From the NCBI RefSeq assembly GCF_009687865.1, contig NZ_BLAE01000003.1, positions 206,639 to 270,638 on the forward strand: a stretch of DNA of 64,000 bases, given 5' to 3'. A program made the position numbers and the translations under genes. How positions within the stretch are numbered: position 1 is the first letter of the stretch; each line of letters opens with the position of its first letter. Source of the DNA: Acrocarpospora macrocephala. Its GTDB lineage: Bacteria > Actinomycetota > Actinomycetes > Streptosporangiales > Streptosporangiaceae. Positions 55,046 through 63,320 of the stretch are shown here, piece by piece. The notes below the pieces were generated by a model. It was not told the origin of the DNA. It saw nothing but the letters and a program-made list of their open reading frames with translations, and made no database searches.

Positions 55046-55579
55046 ATGTCTGTTCGCCGTATGGCAGCCCTGTGCCTGATCGCGATCACGCTCAGCGGCT
55101 GCGGCTCGGAACCGACCGCCGCCGTCCCCGCTCCCGCCAGCCCGGCCGCCGTGATCACCCCGGCGCCCGCGCCCACCCTGACGATCGTCGACCCCTGGGT
55201 GAAGACCACCAAGGAGGGCATGACCGCCGCGTTCGGCACCCTCGTCAACGACACCGACGCCGACGTGGTCGTCGTCTCCGGCGCCTCACCCCTGTCCCCG
55301 AAGATCGAACTGCACGAGGTCGTCGACGACGACGGCAAGATGATCATGAGGCCCAAGGAGGGCGGGTTCACCATCCCCGCCCGCGGCAGCCACCAGCTCC
55401 AGCCCGGCGGCGATCACATCATGCTCATGGGCGTCACCGAAGAAGTGAAGCCGGGCGCCCAGATCGAGTTCACGCTCACGCTCAAGGACGGCGGGACGGT
55501 CACGTTCACGGCAGTCGGCAAGGACTTCGCCGGTGGCAAGGAGGACTATCAGCCCGGCATGGACATGGGCGAGAGCTGA
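55046..55579 (+). CDS. PCu(A)C copper chaperone lipoprotein
   Basis: This 177-residue protein starts at ATG 55,046, 8 nt after AAAGG; two upstream ATGs at 55,031 and 55,040 are less well placed. The lipoprotein signal ends ITLSGC (Cys19). The PCu(A)C ligand pattern is complete: His90 in ELHEVV, Met101 after KMI, then His124 and Met126 in GGDHIMLMG. The family carries Cu(I) outside the membrane to cytochrome oxidase CuA or other copper enzymes. It overlaps the Dyp peroxidase gene (ATGA) and follows a His/Met-rich membrane protein gene. Confidence 0.9.
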   Translation: MSVRRMAALCLIAITLSGCGSEPTAAVPAPASPAAVITPAPAPTLTIVDPWVKTTKEGMTAAFGTLVNDTDADVVVVSGASPLSPKIELHEVVDDDGKMIMRPKEGGFTIPARGSHQLQPGGDHIMLMGVTEEVKPGAQIEFTLTLKDGGTVTFTAVGKDFAGGKEDYQPGMDMGES

Positions 55580-56715
55580 TGACCCCGCCGCTCACCCGGC
55601 GAGGCCTGCTCGCGGGAGGCGCCGCCACCATGGTCGGCGCCCTCGCGGCGCGACCCACCGGACAAGCGCCTCCCGCCCCGGCCGCCGAGCCGTTCGACGG
55701 CGTGCACCAGGCGGGAATCGCGACGCCTCCGCAGGCGCACGCCGTCTTCGCCGGGTTCGACCTGCGGGCCGGGACCGGCCGGGAGGCGATCGGCCGGTTG
55801 CTGCGCCTGCTCACCGACGACGCCCGCCGGCTGACCGCCGGCCGGCCCGCGCTGGCCGACACCGAACCCGAACTGGCCACCGTGCCGGCCCGGCTGACCG
55901 TCACCTTCGGATTCGGCCCCGGCCTGTTCGCGGCCGCCGATCTGGAGTCGCCGGTACGGCCCCTGCCGCCGTTCAAGACCGATCATCTGCGGAAGCAGTG
56001 GAGCGGAGCCGACCTCCTGGTCCATATCGGCTCCGACGACACCCTCACCCTGGCCCACGCGCTGCGAATGATCGTCAAGGACGCGCGGGCGTTCGCCCGG
56101 GTGCGCTGGACCCAGCGCGGCTTCCGGCGTACGGCATCCTCCGGCGAGACCCAGCGCAACCTGATGGGCCAGCTCGACGGGACCGTCAACCCCACCGACC
56201 TGGACCGGGCGGTGTGGATCTCCGACGGGCCGCAATGGCTGCGCGGCGGGACCACGCTGGTGCTCCGGCGGATCCGGATGAAACTCGAGGAGTGGGACGC
56301 CACCGACCGGGTCGGGCGGGAGTTCACCATCGGCCGCCGCCTGGACAACGGCGCTCCACTCACCGGCCGGTACGAACGCGACGAACCGGACTTCGACCAG
56401 GTCACCCGGGTCGGGTTTCCGGTGATCTCGGAGTTCGCGCATATCCGGCGGGCGCGTGTGGAGGATCCTGGGCTGCGGATCCTGCGTCGGCCGTACAACT
56501 ATGACGAAGGGCTCAGCCCGGACGGGCGCTCCGATTCCGGGCTGCTGTTCGCGTCCTATCAGGCGGACATCGAGCGCCAGTTCATCCCCATCCAGCGTCG
56601 GCTGGCGGAGGGCGACCTGCTGAACGAGTGGGTCACCACGATCGGGTCGGCGGTCTTCGCCATCCCGCCCGGCTGCTCGCCGACCGGCTGGATCGGCGAG
56701 CGCCTGCTCGCCTGA
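55579..56715 (+). CDS. Tat-exported Dyp-type heme peroxidase
   Basis: This 378-residue enzyme has a twin-arginine signal (TRRGLLAGGAATMVGALAA) and a Dyp fold. GQLDGTVNP carries the GxxDG motif with the distal Asp near residue 200, HIRRARVED has the proximal heme His near residue 285, and the Arg after LRIL completes the distal site. The substrate range is typically dyes and lignin-related phenols. Co-expression with a copper chaperone parallels the Streptomyces DtpA system, where a Dyp peroxidase works with copper trafficking. A 20-bp perfect hairpin terminates the operon. Confidence 0.9.
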   Translation: MTPPLTRRGLLAGGAATMVGALAARPTGQAPPAPAAEPFDGVHQAGIATPPQAHAVFAGFDLRAGTGREAIGRLLRLLTDDARRLTAGRPALADTEPELATVPARLTVTFGFGPGLFAAADLESPVRPLPPFKTDHLRKQWSGADLLVHIGSDDTLTLAHALRMIVKDARAFARVRWTQRGFRRTASSGETQRNLMGQLDGTVNPTDLDRAVWISDGPQWLRGGTTLVLRRIRMKLEEWDATDRVGREFTIGRRLDNGAPLTGRYERDEPDFDQVTRVGFPVISEFAHIRRARVEDPGLRILRRPYNYDEGLSPDGRSDSGLLFASYQADIERQFIPIQRRLAEGDLLNEWVTTIGSAVFAIPPGCSPTGWIGERLLA

Positions 56716-56723
56716 CCTGATTT

Positions 56724-56787
56724 GCGGCTGACGCGCCGCCACCACCCTCCTGCCGCGCGGGCGGGTGGGTGGCGGCGCGTCAGCCGC
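56724..56787. terminator. Perfect 20-bp hairpin between convergent genes
   Basis: The arm at 56,724-56,743 (GCGGCTGACGCGCCGCCACC) is the exact reverse complement of 56,768-56,787. It lies after the Dyp gene and overlaps the last two or three codons of the convergent methyltransferase-like gene, serving both. Confidence 0.8.
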
Positions 56788-57292
56788 TCCATGGGCGCAG
56801 GCGGGGCAGCCAGCCGGGCACGGCCATCCGATATTCGTCATACGCGGTGCCGAACGTGCGGCGCAGGGCTGGTTCCTCGTGCATGCGGACGAAGAGAAAG
56901 AACGCAAGGAACACGGCGGCGGCGTACCAGAAAAGACCGAATTGGCTGAGGAGTAGCGCCTGGCCGATGATGGCCGAGAGGACGCCCACATACATCGGGT
57001 TGCGTACGTACCGGTAGAGTCCGCCGATCACCAGGTGCTCGGGAGGCGCGACGGGTGCCGGGGTCCCAGCTCCCTCGGCGACGAAGCGGACGAAAGCGTG
57101 GATCAACACGGCGACACCCGCCAGGACGAGCACCGCGCCGACGACGCGGAGCGGGATCTCCGCCCAGGTCAAGCCGTCGGGCAGATCCGACACCCGCCAC
57201 CGCGTGATCAGCCACGGCCCCAGACCCGCCACACTCCCTGGCGCTACGGCGAAGAAGATCGCACTGCCAATGGCCGCAGGCGTCCTGCGCAT
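56780..57292 (-). CDS. Isoprenylcysteine carboxyl methyltransferase-like membrane protein
   Basis: This 170-residue protein has four membrane segments and the ICMT/PEMT hallmarks: GGLYRYVRNPMYVGVL near residue 90-105 for the SAM-binding region and MHEEPALRRTFGTAYDEYRMAVPGWLPR at the C-terminus. Bacterial members methylate various lipids or small molecules and are often misnamed; the substrate is unknown. It is a single gene, ending inside a shared terminator hairpin. Confidence 0.85.
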   Translation of the reverse strand: MRRTPAAIGSAIFFAVAPGSVAGLGPWLITRWRVSDLPDGLTWAEIPLRVVGAVLVLAGVAVLIHAFVRFVAEGAGTPAPVAPPEHLVIGGLYRYVRNPMYVGVLSAIIGQALLLSQFGLFWYAAAVFLAFFLFVRMHEEPALRRTFGTAYDEYRMAVPGWLPRLRPWSG

Positions 57293-57528
57293 GCCATCAC
57301 ACCCCTTAAATCAAATTCATCAGAGGGTGAAATATCTTGCTCGGAGCGTACATCAGGATGATGTTCACGCGGCGAGCTGGGATTGGCAACCTTCGAAACA
57401 TGGCTGACCGCGACTAGTTCCAGGCCCTCGGCGGCGACAAGAACGCCGCACCGCGCTGGCCGCCGACACCGAAGCAGCCCCGCCAGGCTGAACGGCGGCT
57501 ACGCTTCACCGACTGAAGGGGGTTCGCC

Positions 57529-57936
57529 ATGGTGTGGGACATTCTCATCGGCGTCTTGATCGCCGTCGCGGCCACCTGGATCGTGCTGGTCATCGGCTTG
57601 GCCGTGGTCCGGCCGAAGGGCTCACTCCTGACCGAAGCGCTGCGCATCCTGCCCGACCTGCTCCGGCTCCTACGCCGCCTGGCCGCCGACCGCACCCTGC
57701 CCCGCGGCGTACGGATCCGGCTCGGCCTGCTCCTGGCCTACCTGGCGTTCCCGATCGACCTGATCCCCGACTTCATCCCGATCCTCGGCTACGCCGACGA
57801 CGCGATCATCGTCACCTTCGTTCTGCGCGGCGTGGTCCGCCGCGCCGGCCTGGAGGCCGTACGCCGGCACTGGCCCGGCAGCGATGACGGTTTCACCACT
57901 CTGTGCCGCCTCACCGGACTGACCGGCGATCACTAA
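57529..57936 (+). CDS. YkvA/DUF1232 family membrane protein
   Basis: This 135-residue protein has an N-terminal membrane helix (LIGVLIAVAATWIVLVIGLAVV) and a DUF1232 core, with LAYLAFPIDLIPDFIPILGYADDAIIV near residue 73-100, the invariant PIDLIPDxIP motif. The function of the family is undefined. A small hairpin (GGCCC...GGGCC followed by TTTCT, 57,938-57,963) lies after the stop. Confidence 0.85.
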   Translation: MVWDILIGVLIAVAATWIVLVIGLAVVRPKGSLLTEALRILPDLLRLLRRLAADRTLPRGVRIRLGLLLAYLAFPIDLIPDFIPILGYADDAIIVTFVLRGVVRRAGLEAVRRHWPGSDDGFTTLCRLTGLTGDH

Positions 57937-57977
57937 GTGGCCCGAAGCCGGCACGGGGCCTTTCTCCTGTGCGTGCG

Positions 57978-58796
57978 TTAATCCCCGGTCTGGTAGCCGC
58001 AGGCCTGGATGAGCGACTGTATCTGGGGTGGGTCGAGCAGTTGACGCAAAGACGTCGGCAAATCGTGCCATTCCCGGATGTCGCGGGGGAGGTGCGCGAA
58101 TTCTTCGCCGACGTACAGGCGGGTGGAGAGCACGTTCGGGTCGAAGGCTCCGGCGTCCAGGCCCGTGTGTCGCGCGATGGCCTCGCAGCTGCCGCCGGGA
58201 TCGGCGACGAAGTCCTCGTAGCGCAGGCGCAGCACCGGCGGCCCGGCCTCCGGCGCCGCCAGGAAGTCCTCCGCGACGCGCCGCCAGTTCACCACCGCGT
58301 CCTCGGTCAGTTGGCGGGTCCAGCGACCATTCGTCTTCCGCTCCCATTCATCCAGGCTCCGGAGCACGTCTCGGGGATCGCGGATGAGCAGGATGACGGC
58401 CAGGCCGGGATAGAGCACATGCAGGCGGCGGACGTCCGTCAACGTGTAGCGCACCTCCTTAAAGCCCCAGACAGGGCGGCCGAGGCGGACGGCGGGCTCG
58501 ATGTACAAGGTGTCGATGAAGCGGTGGAGAGAGTGCAGGATCAGGTCGCGGTCGGGCGTCAGGTTGGCCATCCAGCTTTGGTAGGAGTGCTGCGAGAACT
58601 CCGCGCGGGCGTCCCCGCCTAACTCGCGCGACCATGACATCAGGCCATCGGCGGCTTCGAGGATGCGGCCGAGCTGCCCCCCGTGCTCGCCCCAGATGAG
58701 AACGCCCGGATGAGAGGTCAGCAGACGCTGCAGGAGCGTGCTCCCGCAACGCTGACCGGCGGCAAGGATGAGCAGCGGCGTGTGTGGTGTGGTCAT
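57978..58796 (-). CDS. Sulfotransferase family protein
   Basis: This 272-residue enzyme has the PAPS-binding P-loop-like motif GQRCGSTLLQRLL at residues 14-26 and the 3'-phosphate motif LLIRDPRDVLRSL near residue 135-147. LRLRYEDFVADPGGSCEAIARHTGL is the typical C-terminal family stretch. It transfers sulfate from PAPS to an unknown acceptor (carbohydrate or natural product). A 43-bp piece of its coding sequence reappears upstream at 58,928-58,970. Confidence 0.87.
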   Translation of the reverse strand: MTTPHTPLLILAAGQRCGSTLLQRLLTSHPGVLIWGEHGGQLGRILEAADGLMSWSRELGGDARAEFSQHSYQSWMANLTPDRDLILHSLHRFIDTLYIEPAVRLGRPVWGFKEVRYTLTDVRRLHVLYPGLAVILLIRDPRDVLRSLDEWERKTNGRWTRQLTEDAVVNWRRVAEDFLAAPEAGPPVLRLRYEDFVADPGGSCEAIARHTGLDAGAFDPNVLSTRLYVGEEFAHLPRDIREWHDLPTSLRQLLDPPQIQSLIQACGYQTGD

Positions 58797-59172
58797 CTTC
58801 TATCTCTACATGCCGCGGGCGCGCAGCAACATCCTTCACAGGCGACCTGCCGCTGCGCGAGACGACCGACGGAGGCGATTTCGGTGGCGGAGAGGGGAGC
58901 GACCGCCCTGCGAGGGGACTGCGACAGGATCCGCGACGAAGTTCTCGTAGCGCAGGCGCAGCACCGGCGGCGCGGGTGGCTCGGCTGGGCTGGGCGGTTT
59001 GAGAGGGGACCCACCCCCCGCGGGGGACCCTGGCCGCAGCCGCAGGCAGGGCCAACGCGTCGTCCGCGCTTTTGGCCGGAATACCTTGCCGGGGAGCGAT
59101 GAGTTCGCGGGAGGGCCGGGATCTGTCTGGGTGAGAGGGGCCGCACCGGCGGTCCTGGAGCTGGAGGATGCA
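58797..59172. other. 376-bp gap with a sulfotransferase gene fragment
   Basis: There is no intact gene. At 58,928-58,970 a 43-bp block matches 58,199-58,241 in 41 positions, encoding VLRLRYEN/DFVADP on the minus strand. This looks like the last recognisable trace of a duplicated sulfotransferase gene. Confidence 0.6.
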
Positions 59173-59760
59173 ATGAACCCCGACCCGATCATCGGTCTGC
59201 TGGAACGCGACTTCGACACCACCACAGCGCTGCTGGCGTCAGTTCAGGCTGACGGCTGGGCCAAGGCAAGTCCCTGCGCCGGCTGGACGGTTCGCCAGGT
59301 GGGCAACCATCTGGTGGGCGGGCTCGCCCTGGTAGCGCGGATCGCGAGCGGCGGCTCGGCCACGCCCGAAGAGGCGGACCCCCAGCGGGCGGCCGACATC
59401 GACCACCTGGGCGCCGAACCCGCGAAGGCGTTCGCGGCGGTGGCCGAGCGCTGCCTGGCGGCCTTCGCCGCGCCCGGCGCGCTGGAGCGCGCGTTCCCGT
59501 TCCAGCCCGATCCCGTCCCCGGGGTGGTGCTGGTCAACGTCTGCCTGCTTGAGTCGCTCGTGCACGGCTGGGACATCGCGTACGGCACCGGGACGTCCGT
59601 CAAGCCCGAGGACACGGTGGTCGACGCGGTGGCCGCCTTCAGCTACCAGACCATCGGCGCGGAACGCCGTACAAACGGACAGTTCGGACCCGCGCTGCCC
59701 ACCGGACCGGCGGACCCGCCTTTCACCGCCTTGCTGGCCCACCTGGGACGACGCGCCTGA
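59173..59760 (+). CDS. TIGR03086-type maleylpyruvate isomerase-fold protein
   Basis: This 195-residue helical-bundle protein of the DinB/MDMPI superfamily starts at ATG 59,173. WAKASPCAGWTVRQVGNHLVGGLALV near residue 25-50 carries the first metal His, and LESLVHGWDIAYGTG near residue 130-145 the HGWD motif. The family likely binds a divalent metal and may act as a thiol-dependent (mycothiol) transferase, as known for relatives. A perfect 11-bp hairpin follows. Confidence 0.85.
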   Translation: MNPDPIIGLLERDFDTTTALLASVQADGWAKASPCAGWTVRQVGNHLVGGLALVARIASGGSATPEEADPQRAADIDHLGAEPAKAFAAVAERCLAAFAAPGALERAFPFQPDPVPGVVLVNVCLLESLVHGWDIAYGTGTSVKPEDTVVDAVAAFSYQTIGAERRTNGQFGPALPTGPADPPFTALLAHLGRRA

Positions 59761-59770
59761 CCCTCCTCGA

Positions 59771-59801
59771 TCAGGGCCGGATCCCACCGGTCCGGCCCTG
59801 A
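59771..59801. terminator. Bidirectional terminator between convergent genes
   Basis: TCAGGGCCGGA (59,771) pairs perfectly with TCCGGCCCTGA (59,791) around a 9-nt loop, between the TIGR03086 gene and the end of the sigma factor gene. Confidence 0.8.
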
Positions 59802-59805
59802 GCCG

Positions 59806-60792
59806 TCAGGAGCGACCTCGACCGTTGGCGTGAACCACGGGCAGGTCGAAGAACCGCAGCAGCGTCGGGTCGGGGAATCCCGTGATCGAATCGATCCCGT
59901 CCGCCGTGAACGTGAAGACCACCAGCCCGTACGCCGGACAGGGCCCGCCATCCTCGCCCGGCAGATAGGCCGCCAGCGCCAGGTGACCATTCGCCTGGGT
60001 GACCGTCACCGCTCCATCGGCCGGAATGGCGGCGAAGAACCCCGCGACCTGCTCCCGGCCCCGGATCACGGCATCCTCCGGCGGCATCCTCAAGACCGCG
60101 TCCTCATGCAACAGAGCCGCCAGCGCCGCGATGTCACAACGTTGCCACGCCTGAACGAACCGCCCGAGCACCTGCTCATCCCGCCGATCCAGCGACCGCG
60201 GCGTCCCGGTGATCGTGCCGAGCGTGCCGCGGGCCCGCTGCAGGGAGCTGTTGACGGCAGGCACACTACATCCCAGCAGGTCGGCGACCTCAGCCGCGCT
60301 CCAGCCCAGCACCTCCCGCAGGACCAAGGTGGCCCGCTGCGTCGCGGGAAGCCGTTGCAACGCCACGATGAACGCCAGAGCCACGCTCTCCCGCGTCTCG
60401 GCGACCATCGCCGGGTCACCCCCGGTCAACTCATCGAGCAGCCGATCCGGGTAGGGCTCCAGAAACCCGACCTCGCCCGCGACCACCGGCAGCCGCCCCT
60501 TGCGCTCGATGGCCTTCAGGCAGGTCGTCGTCGTGATCCGGATCAGCCAGTGCCGCAGCGGCGCACGCCCCTCGAAGGAATCCAGCGCCCGCCAGGCCCG
60601 CAGCAACACCTCCTGCAGCACCTCTTCGGCGTCGTGATAGGAGCCCAGCATGCGATAACAGTGCACGTGCAGCCCCCGCAGGTGCGGTGCCACCAGATTC
60701 CGGAACGCCTCACCATCACCACGCCGCGCGTCGGCGAGCAACGCCGCCTCAGCCTGCTCGGCGGCCACAACCCCATCCACGCCCCTCACCAT
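59806..60792 (-). CDS. ECF sigma factor with SnoaL-like C-terminal domain
   Basis: This 328-residue sigma-70 family factor has region 2 with HVHCYRMLGSYHDAEEVLQEVLLRAW near residue 42-67 and region 4 with LGWSAAEVADLLGCSVPAVNSSLQRAR near residue 165-191. A C-terminal extension of about 120 residues (WQRCDIAALAALLHEDAVLRMPPE onward) has an NTF2/SnoaL fold. It belongs to the ECF groups whose SnoaL domain replaces an anti-sigma factor and modulates activity (SigG/TIGR02960-like). ATG 60,792 is used; an upstream extension to 60,936 has no site. The target genes are unknown. Confidence 0.88.
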   Translation of the reverse strand: MVRGVDGVVAAEQAEAALLADARRGDGEAFRNLVAPHLRGLHVHCYRMLGSYHDAEEVLQEVLLRAWRALDSFEGRAPLRHWLIRITTTTCLKAIERKGRLPVVAGEVGFLEPYPDRLLDELTGGDPAMVAETRESVALAFIVALQRLPATQRATLVLREVLGWSAAEVADLLGCSVPAVNSSLQRARGTLGTITGTPRSLDRRDEQVLGRFVQAWQRCDIAALAALLHEDAVLRMPPEDAVIRGREQVAGFFAAIPADGAVTVTQANGHLALAAYLPGEDGGPCPAYGLVVFTFTADGIDSITGFPDPTLLRFFDLPVVHANGRGRS

Positions 60793-60878
60793 AGCCAAGC
60801 CCCACGACAGAACGACGCTCGCCGTGACAAGCCAGCAGGCTGGGCGTGGCCGGATGTTCGGAGCAGGGCGACGGCCCT

Positions 60879-61235
60879 CTATCCAGGCACGTGGTGAGCG
60901 TCCTTCACGCCGCCGAGTATGTGCTCCCGTCCCCATGCGCCGAGCGGCGCCAGCGCCCTGTTAAGCGAGACGCCAACCGAAGTCAGCGAATACTCGACCC
61001 GGGACGGCACCTCGTCGTACACCTCGCGGTGCACGATGCCGTCCACCTCCAGCTCCCGCAGATGGGAGGCGAGCACCTTCTCGGTCACCCCCGGCAACCG
61101 CCTGCGCAGCTCGCCGAAGCGGCACGTCCGTTCGCCGAGCTCCCAGAGGATCAGCACCTTCCACTTGCCGCCGATCACGTCCATCGCCGCGTCGATTCCG
61201 CAGACGTATGCCCCCGGTCTCCGCACGGTCGCCAT
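60879..61235 (-). CDS. HxlR-family transcriptional regulator
   Basis: This 118-residue winged-helix regulator has YVCGIDAAMDVIGGKWKVLILWEL at the N-terminus, including the conserved Cys12, then RFGELRRRLPGVTEKVLASHLRELEVDGIV and VEYSLTSVG in the wing. HxlR proteins often sense formaldehyde, quinones or thiol stress through cysteines. It is divergent from the imine-reductase-like gene (95 bp apart), which it presumably controls; AAGTGCGTACTT at 61,285-61,296 in the gap is an operator candidate. Confidence 0.88.
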   Translation of the reverse strand: MATVRRPGAYVCGIDAAMDVIGGKWKVLILWELGERTCRFGELRRRLPGVTEKVLASHLRELEVDGIVHREVYDEVPSRVEYSLTSVGVSLNRALAPLGAWGREHILGGVKDAHHVPG

Positions 61236-61330
61236 GGCCCATCCCCCTGCCTGCTCACTCACCCCGGAGTAACCACCCACTCCGAAGTGCGTACTTGATC
61301 ATTCCGGGGCCTGCGGCAAGTCTAATCGGC

Positions 61331-62230
61331 ATGAATGACAACACCTTTGAGAAGCTCACTCTCCTCGGGCTCGGCGCGATGGGGACCGCGCTCGCCCGTG
61401 CTTGGCTCGCTGCCGGGCATCCGCTGACCGTGTGGAACCGTACGTCCAGCCGGTCCGAGCCGCTCGCCGCCGAGGGCGCGACGGTCGCCAGGACAGCCGC
61501 CGAGGCGGTGGCCGCGAGCGATCTCGTGGTGGTCTGCCTGCTCGACGACGCATCGGTCGTCGCGGCCTTGGCCGACGCCGATCTTACGGACAAGGACCTG
61601 GTCAACCTCACCACCAGCACCCCCGCCCAGGCCCGAGCTCGCGCCGAGTGGGCCGAGAAACGCGGCGCCCGCTTCCTGGACGGAGGGATTATGGCGGTCC
61701 CGCCCATGATCGGCGCCCCCGAATCCGGCGGCTATGTCTTCTACAGCGGATCCCGCGCCCTCTTCGATGCCCACCGCAACGCGTTGGCCGTACCGGCCGG
61801 CACCAGGTACGTCGGCGAGGATCCCGGCTTCGCCGCCCTCCACGACGTGGCGCTGCTGAGCGCGATGACCGGAATGTTCGCCGGGGTCTCCCACGCCTTC
61901 GCACTGATTCGTAAGGAGGACATCACGCCGACGGACTTCGCCCCTTTGCTTGTCGATTGGCTCACCGCCATGGCCCCCTACGCGTACGGAATCGCCGACC
62001 ACCTGGAGAGCGGCGACTACACCAAGGGCGTGGTCTCCAACCTCGCCATGATGGCGGAGGGCAACGCGACGCTGCTGCGCACGGCCGAGGAGCAGGGGGT
62101 CAGCGCCGAGCTACTGACCCCGTTCACGGCCCTGATGGAGCGCCGCGTCGCCGACGGCCACGGCGACGAGGACACCACGGGGGTGATCGACCTGCTCACC
62201 ACAGAAATCACAGGCCGAGCTTCTCGATGA
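61331..62230 (+). CDS. NADPH-dependent imine reductase-like oxidoreductase
   Basis: This 299-residue protein has LLGLGAMGTALARAWLAAGH at the N-terminus and VWNRTSSRSEPL, whose R-T-S-R pattern fits NADPH binding. NLTTSTPAQAR, FLDGGIMAVPPMIG and YVFYSGSRALFD are the signatures that separate imine reductases from other beta-hydroxyacid dehydrogenases. The catalytic lysine of that superfamily is replaced in this family, and here the stretch reads LHDVALLSAM. It may reduce cyclic imines. It is divergent from HxlR, and its last 23 bp overlap the end of the convergent Rieske gene. Confidence 0.85.
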   Translation: MNDNTFEKLTLLGLGAMGTALARAWLAAGHPLTVWNRTSSRSEPLAAEGATVARTAAEAVAASDLVVVCLLDDASVVAALADADLTDKDLVNLTTSTPAQARARAEWAEKRGARFLDGGIMAVPPMIGAPESGGYVFYSGSRALFDAHRNALAVPAGTRYVGEDPGFAALHDVALLSAMTGMFAGVSHAFALIRKEDITPTDFAPLLVDWLTAMAPYAYGIADHLESGDYTKGVVSNLAMMAEGNATLLRTAEEQGVSAELLTPFTALMERRVADGHGDEDTTGVIDLLTTEITGRASR

Positions 62231-63308
62231 CCCAGTCGTGGAAGGCGCCGATGTGGTGCTCGCTGGGGACCAGGACGCCGCCTTTGGCGTACAGGCGGGA
62301 CGACATCCGGGGCTGGCAGCGTTCGCAGGCCTCGAAATCCTGTTCGTTGACCCGGTGGAAGAGTTCGACGGACTTGTCGAGGTTCTTGCCGCCGGTGACG
62401 ACGTCGGCGGTGTAGAGCCAGTCGCATTCCACGATGGTGCGGTCGGCGGCCAGCGGATACATGCGATGCAGGATGATGTGGTCGGGCACGAGGTTGATGA
62501 AGACCTGCGGCTTGATGGTGATCGCGAAGTAACGGCGGTCCTGGTCTTCGGCGAGGGACGGGATCCGGTCGAGACCGGGGGAGCCGTCCACGGTGAAACC
62601 CTCGATGTTCTCGCCGAAAAGCGCGCCATGGCCGACGTAATACTGCGCCGCGTAACCGTCCGCGAATTCGGGGAGCACTTCGACGAGTTCGGGGTGGATG
62701 GTCGCGCAGTGGTAGCACTCCATGAAGTTCTCGACGATCAGCTTCCAGTTGGCCTTCACGTCGTAGACGATTCTGCGGCCGAGTTCCAGCGCGTCGGGGG
62801 AGTAGTTGTCGATCAGCTCCAGGGCGCCGAGCCGCTCGGTGACCGCGCCGAGCACGGTGTCGTCGAACGAGGGCGGCTCGTCCGCCAGGCAGACCCAGAC
62901 GTACCCGAGCCATTCCCGCACATGCACCTTCGCCAGGCCATACTCGACCCGATCCAAGTCGGGCATGGCGGACATGTTCGGCGCCGCGATCAGCTTGCCC
63001 TCAAGATCGTAACTCCAGGCGTGGTACGCACACGAAAACGCCCTTTTAACCTCCCCGTACTCGTCAGCACACAACGTCGCCCCACGATGGCGGCACACGT
63101 TGTAAAAAGCGCGAACCCCACCCCGGCTCCGCGTGATCAGAATGCTCTCATTCCCCACCTGCACGGTCCGGAACGCCCCAGGCACCCCCACATCGGAGGA
63201 TCGCACGGCACAGAACCACATCGCCTCGAAGATCCCCCGCTGCTCCGCCGCGAAGATGTCCGGATCGGTGTAGTAGCGGCCGGGAAGTGTGGGAATCACG
63301 CTGCTCAC
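62208..63308 (-). CDS. Rieske oxygenase alpha subunit, glycine betaine demethylase-like
   Basis: This 366-residue ring-hydroxylating-type oxygenase has the 2Fe-2S ligands Cys72/His74 (VCRHRG) and Cys93/His96 (CAYHAW), with a mononuclear iron site at ENFMECYHCATIHPE (His200, His205) and a late Asp. Sequence features and length are those of the GbcA/stachydrine-type group that oxidatively demethylates quaternary amines. Together with betA, dimethylglycine oxidase and sarcosine oxidase in the same window, glycine betaine to dimethylglycine is the best prediction. Its reductase partner (GbcB) is not in the window. An operator motif lies 32 bp upstream. Confidence 0.85.
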   Translation of the reverse strand: MSSVIPTLPGRYYTDPDIFAAEQRGIFEAMWFCAVRSSDVGVPGAFRTVQVGNESILITRSRGGVRAFYNVCRHRGATLCADEYGEVKRAFSCAYHAWSYDLEGKLIAAPNMSAMPDLDRVEYGLAKVHVREWLGYVWVCLADEPPSFDDTVLGAVTERLGALELIDNYSPDALELGRRIVYDVKANWKLIVENFMECYHCATIHPELVEVLPEFADGYAAQYYVGHGALFGENIEGFTVDGSPGLDRIPSLAEDQDRRYFAITIKPQVFINLVPDHIILHRMYPLAADRTIVECDWLYTADVVTGGKNLDKSVELFHRVNEQDFEACERCQPRMSSRLYAKGGVLVPSEHHIGAFHDWVIEKLGL

Positions 63309-63320
63309 CGCTACACCCCT

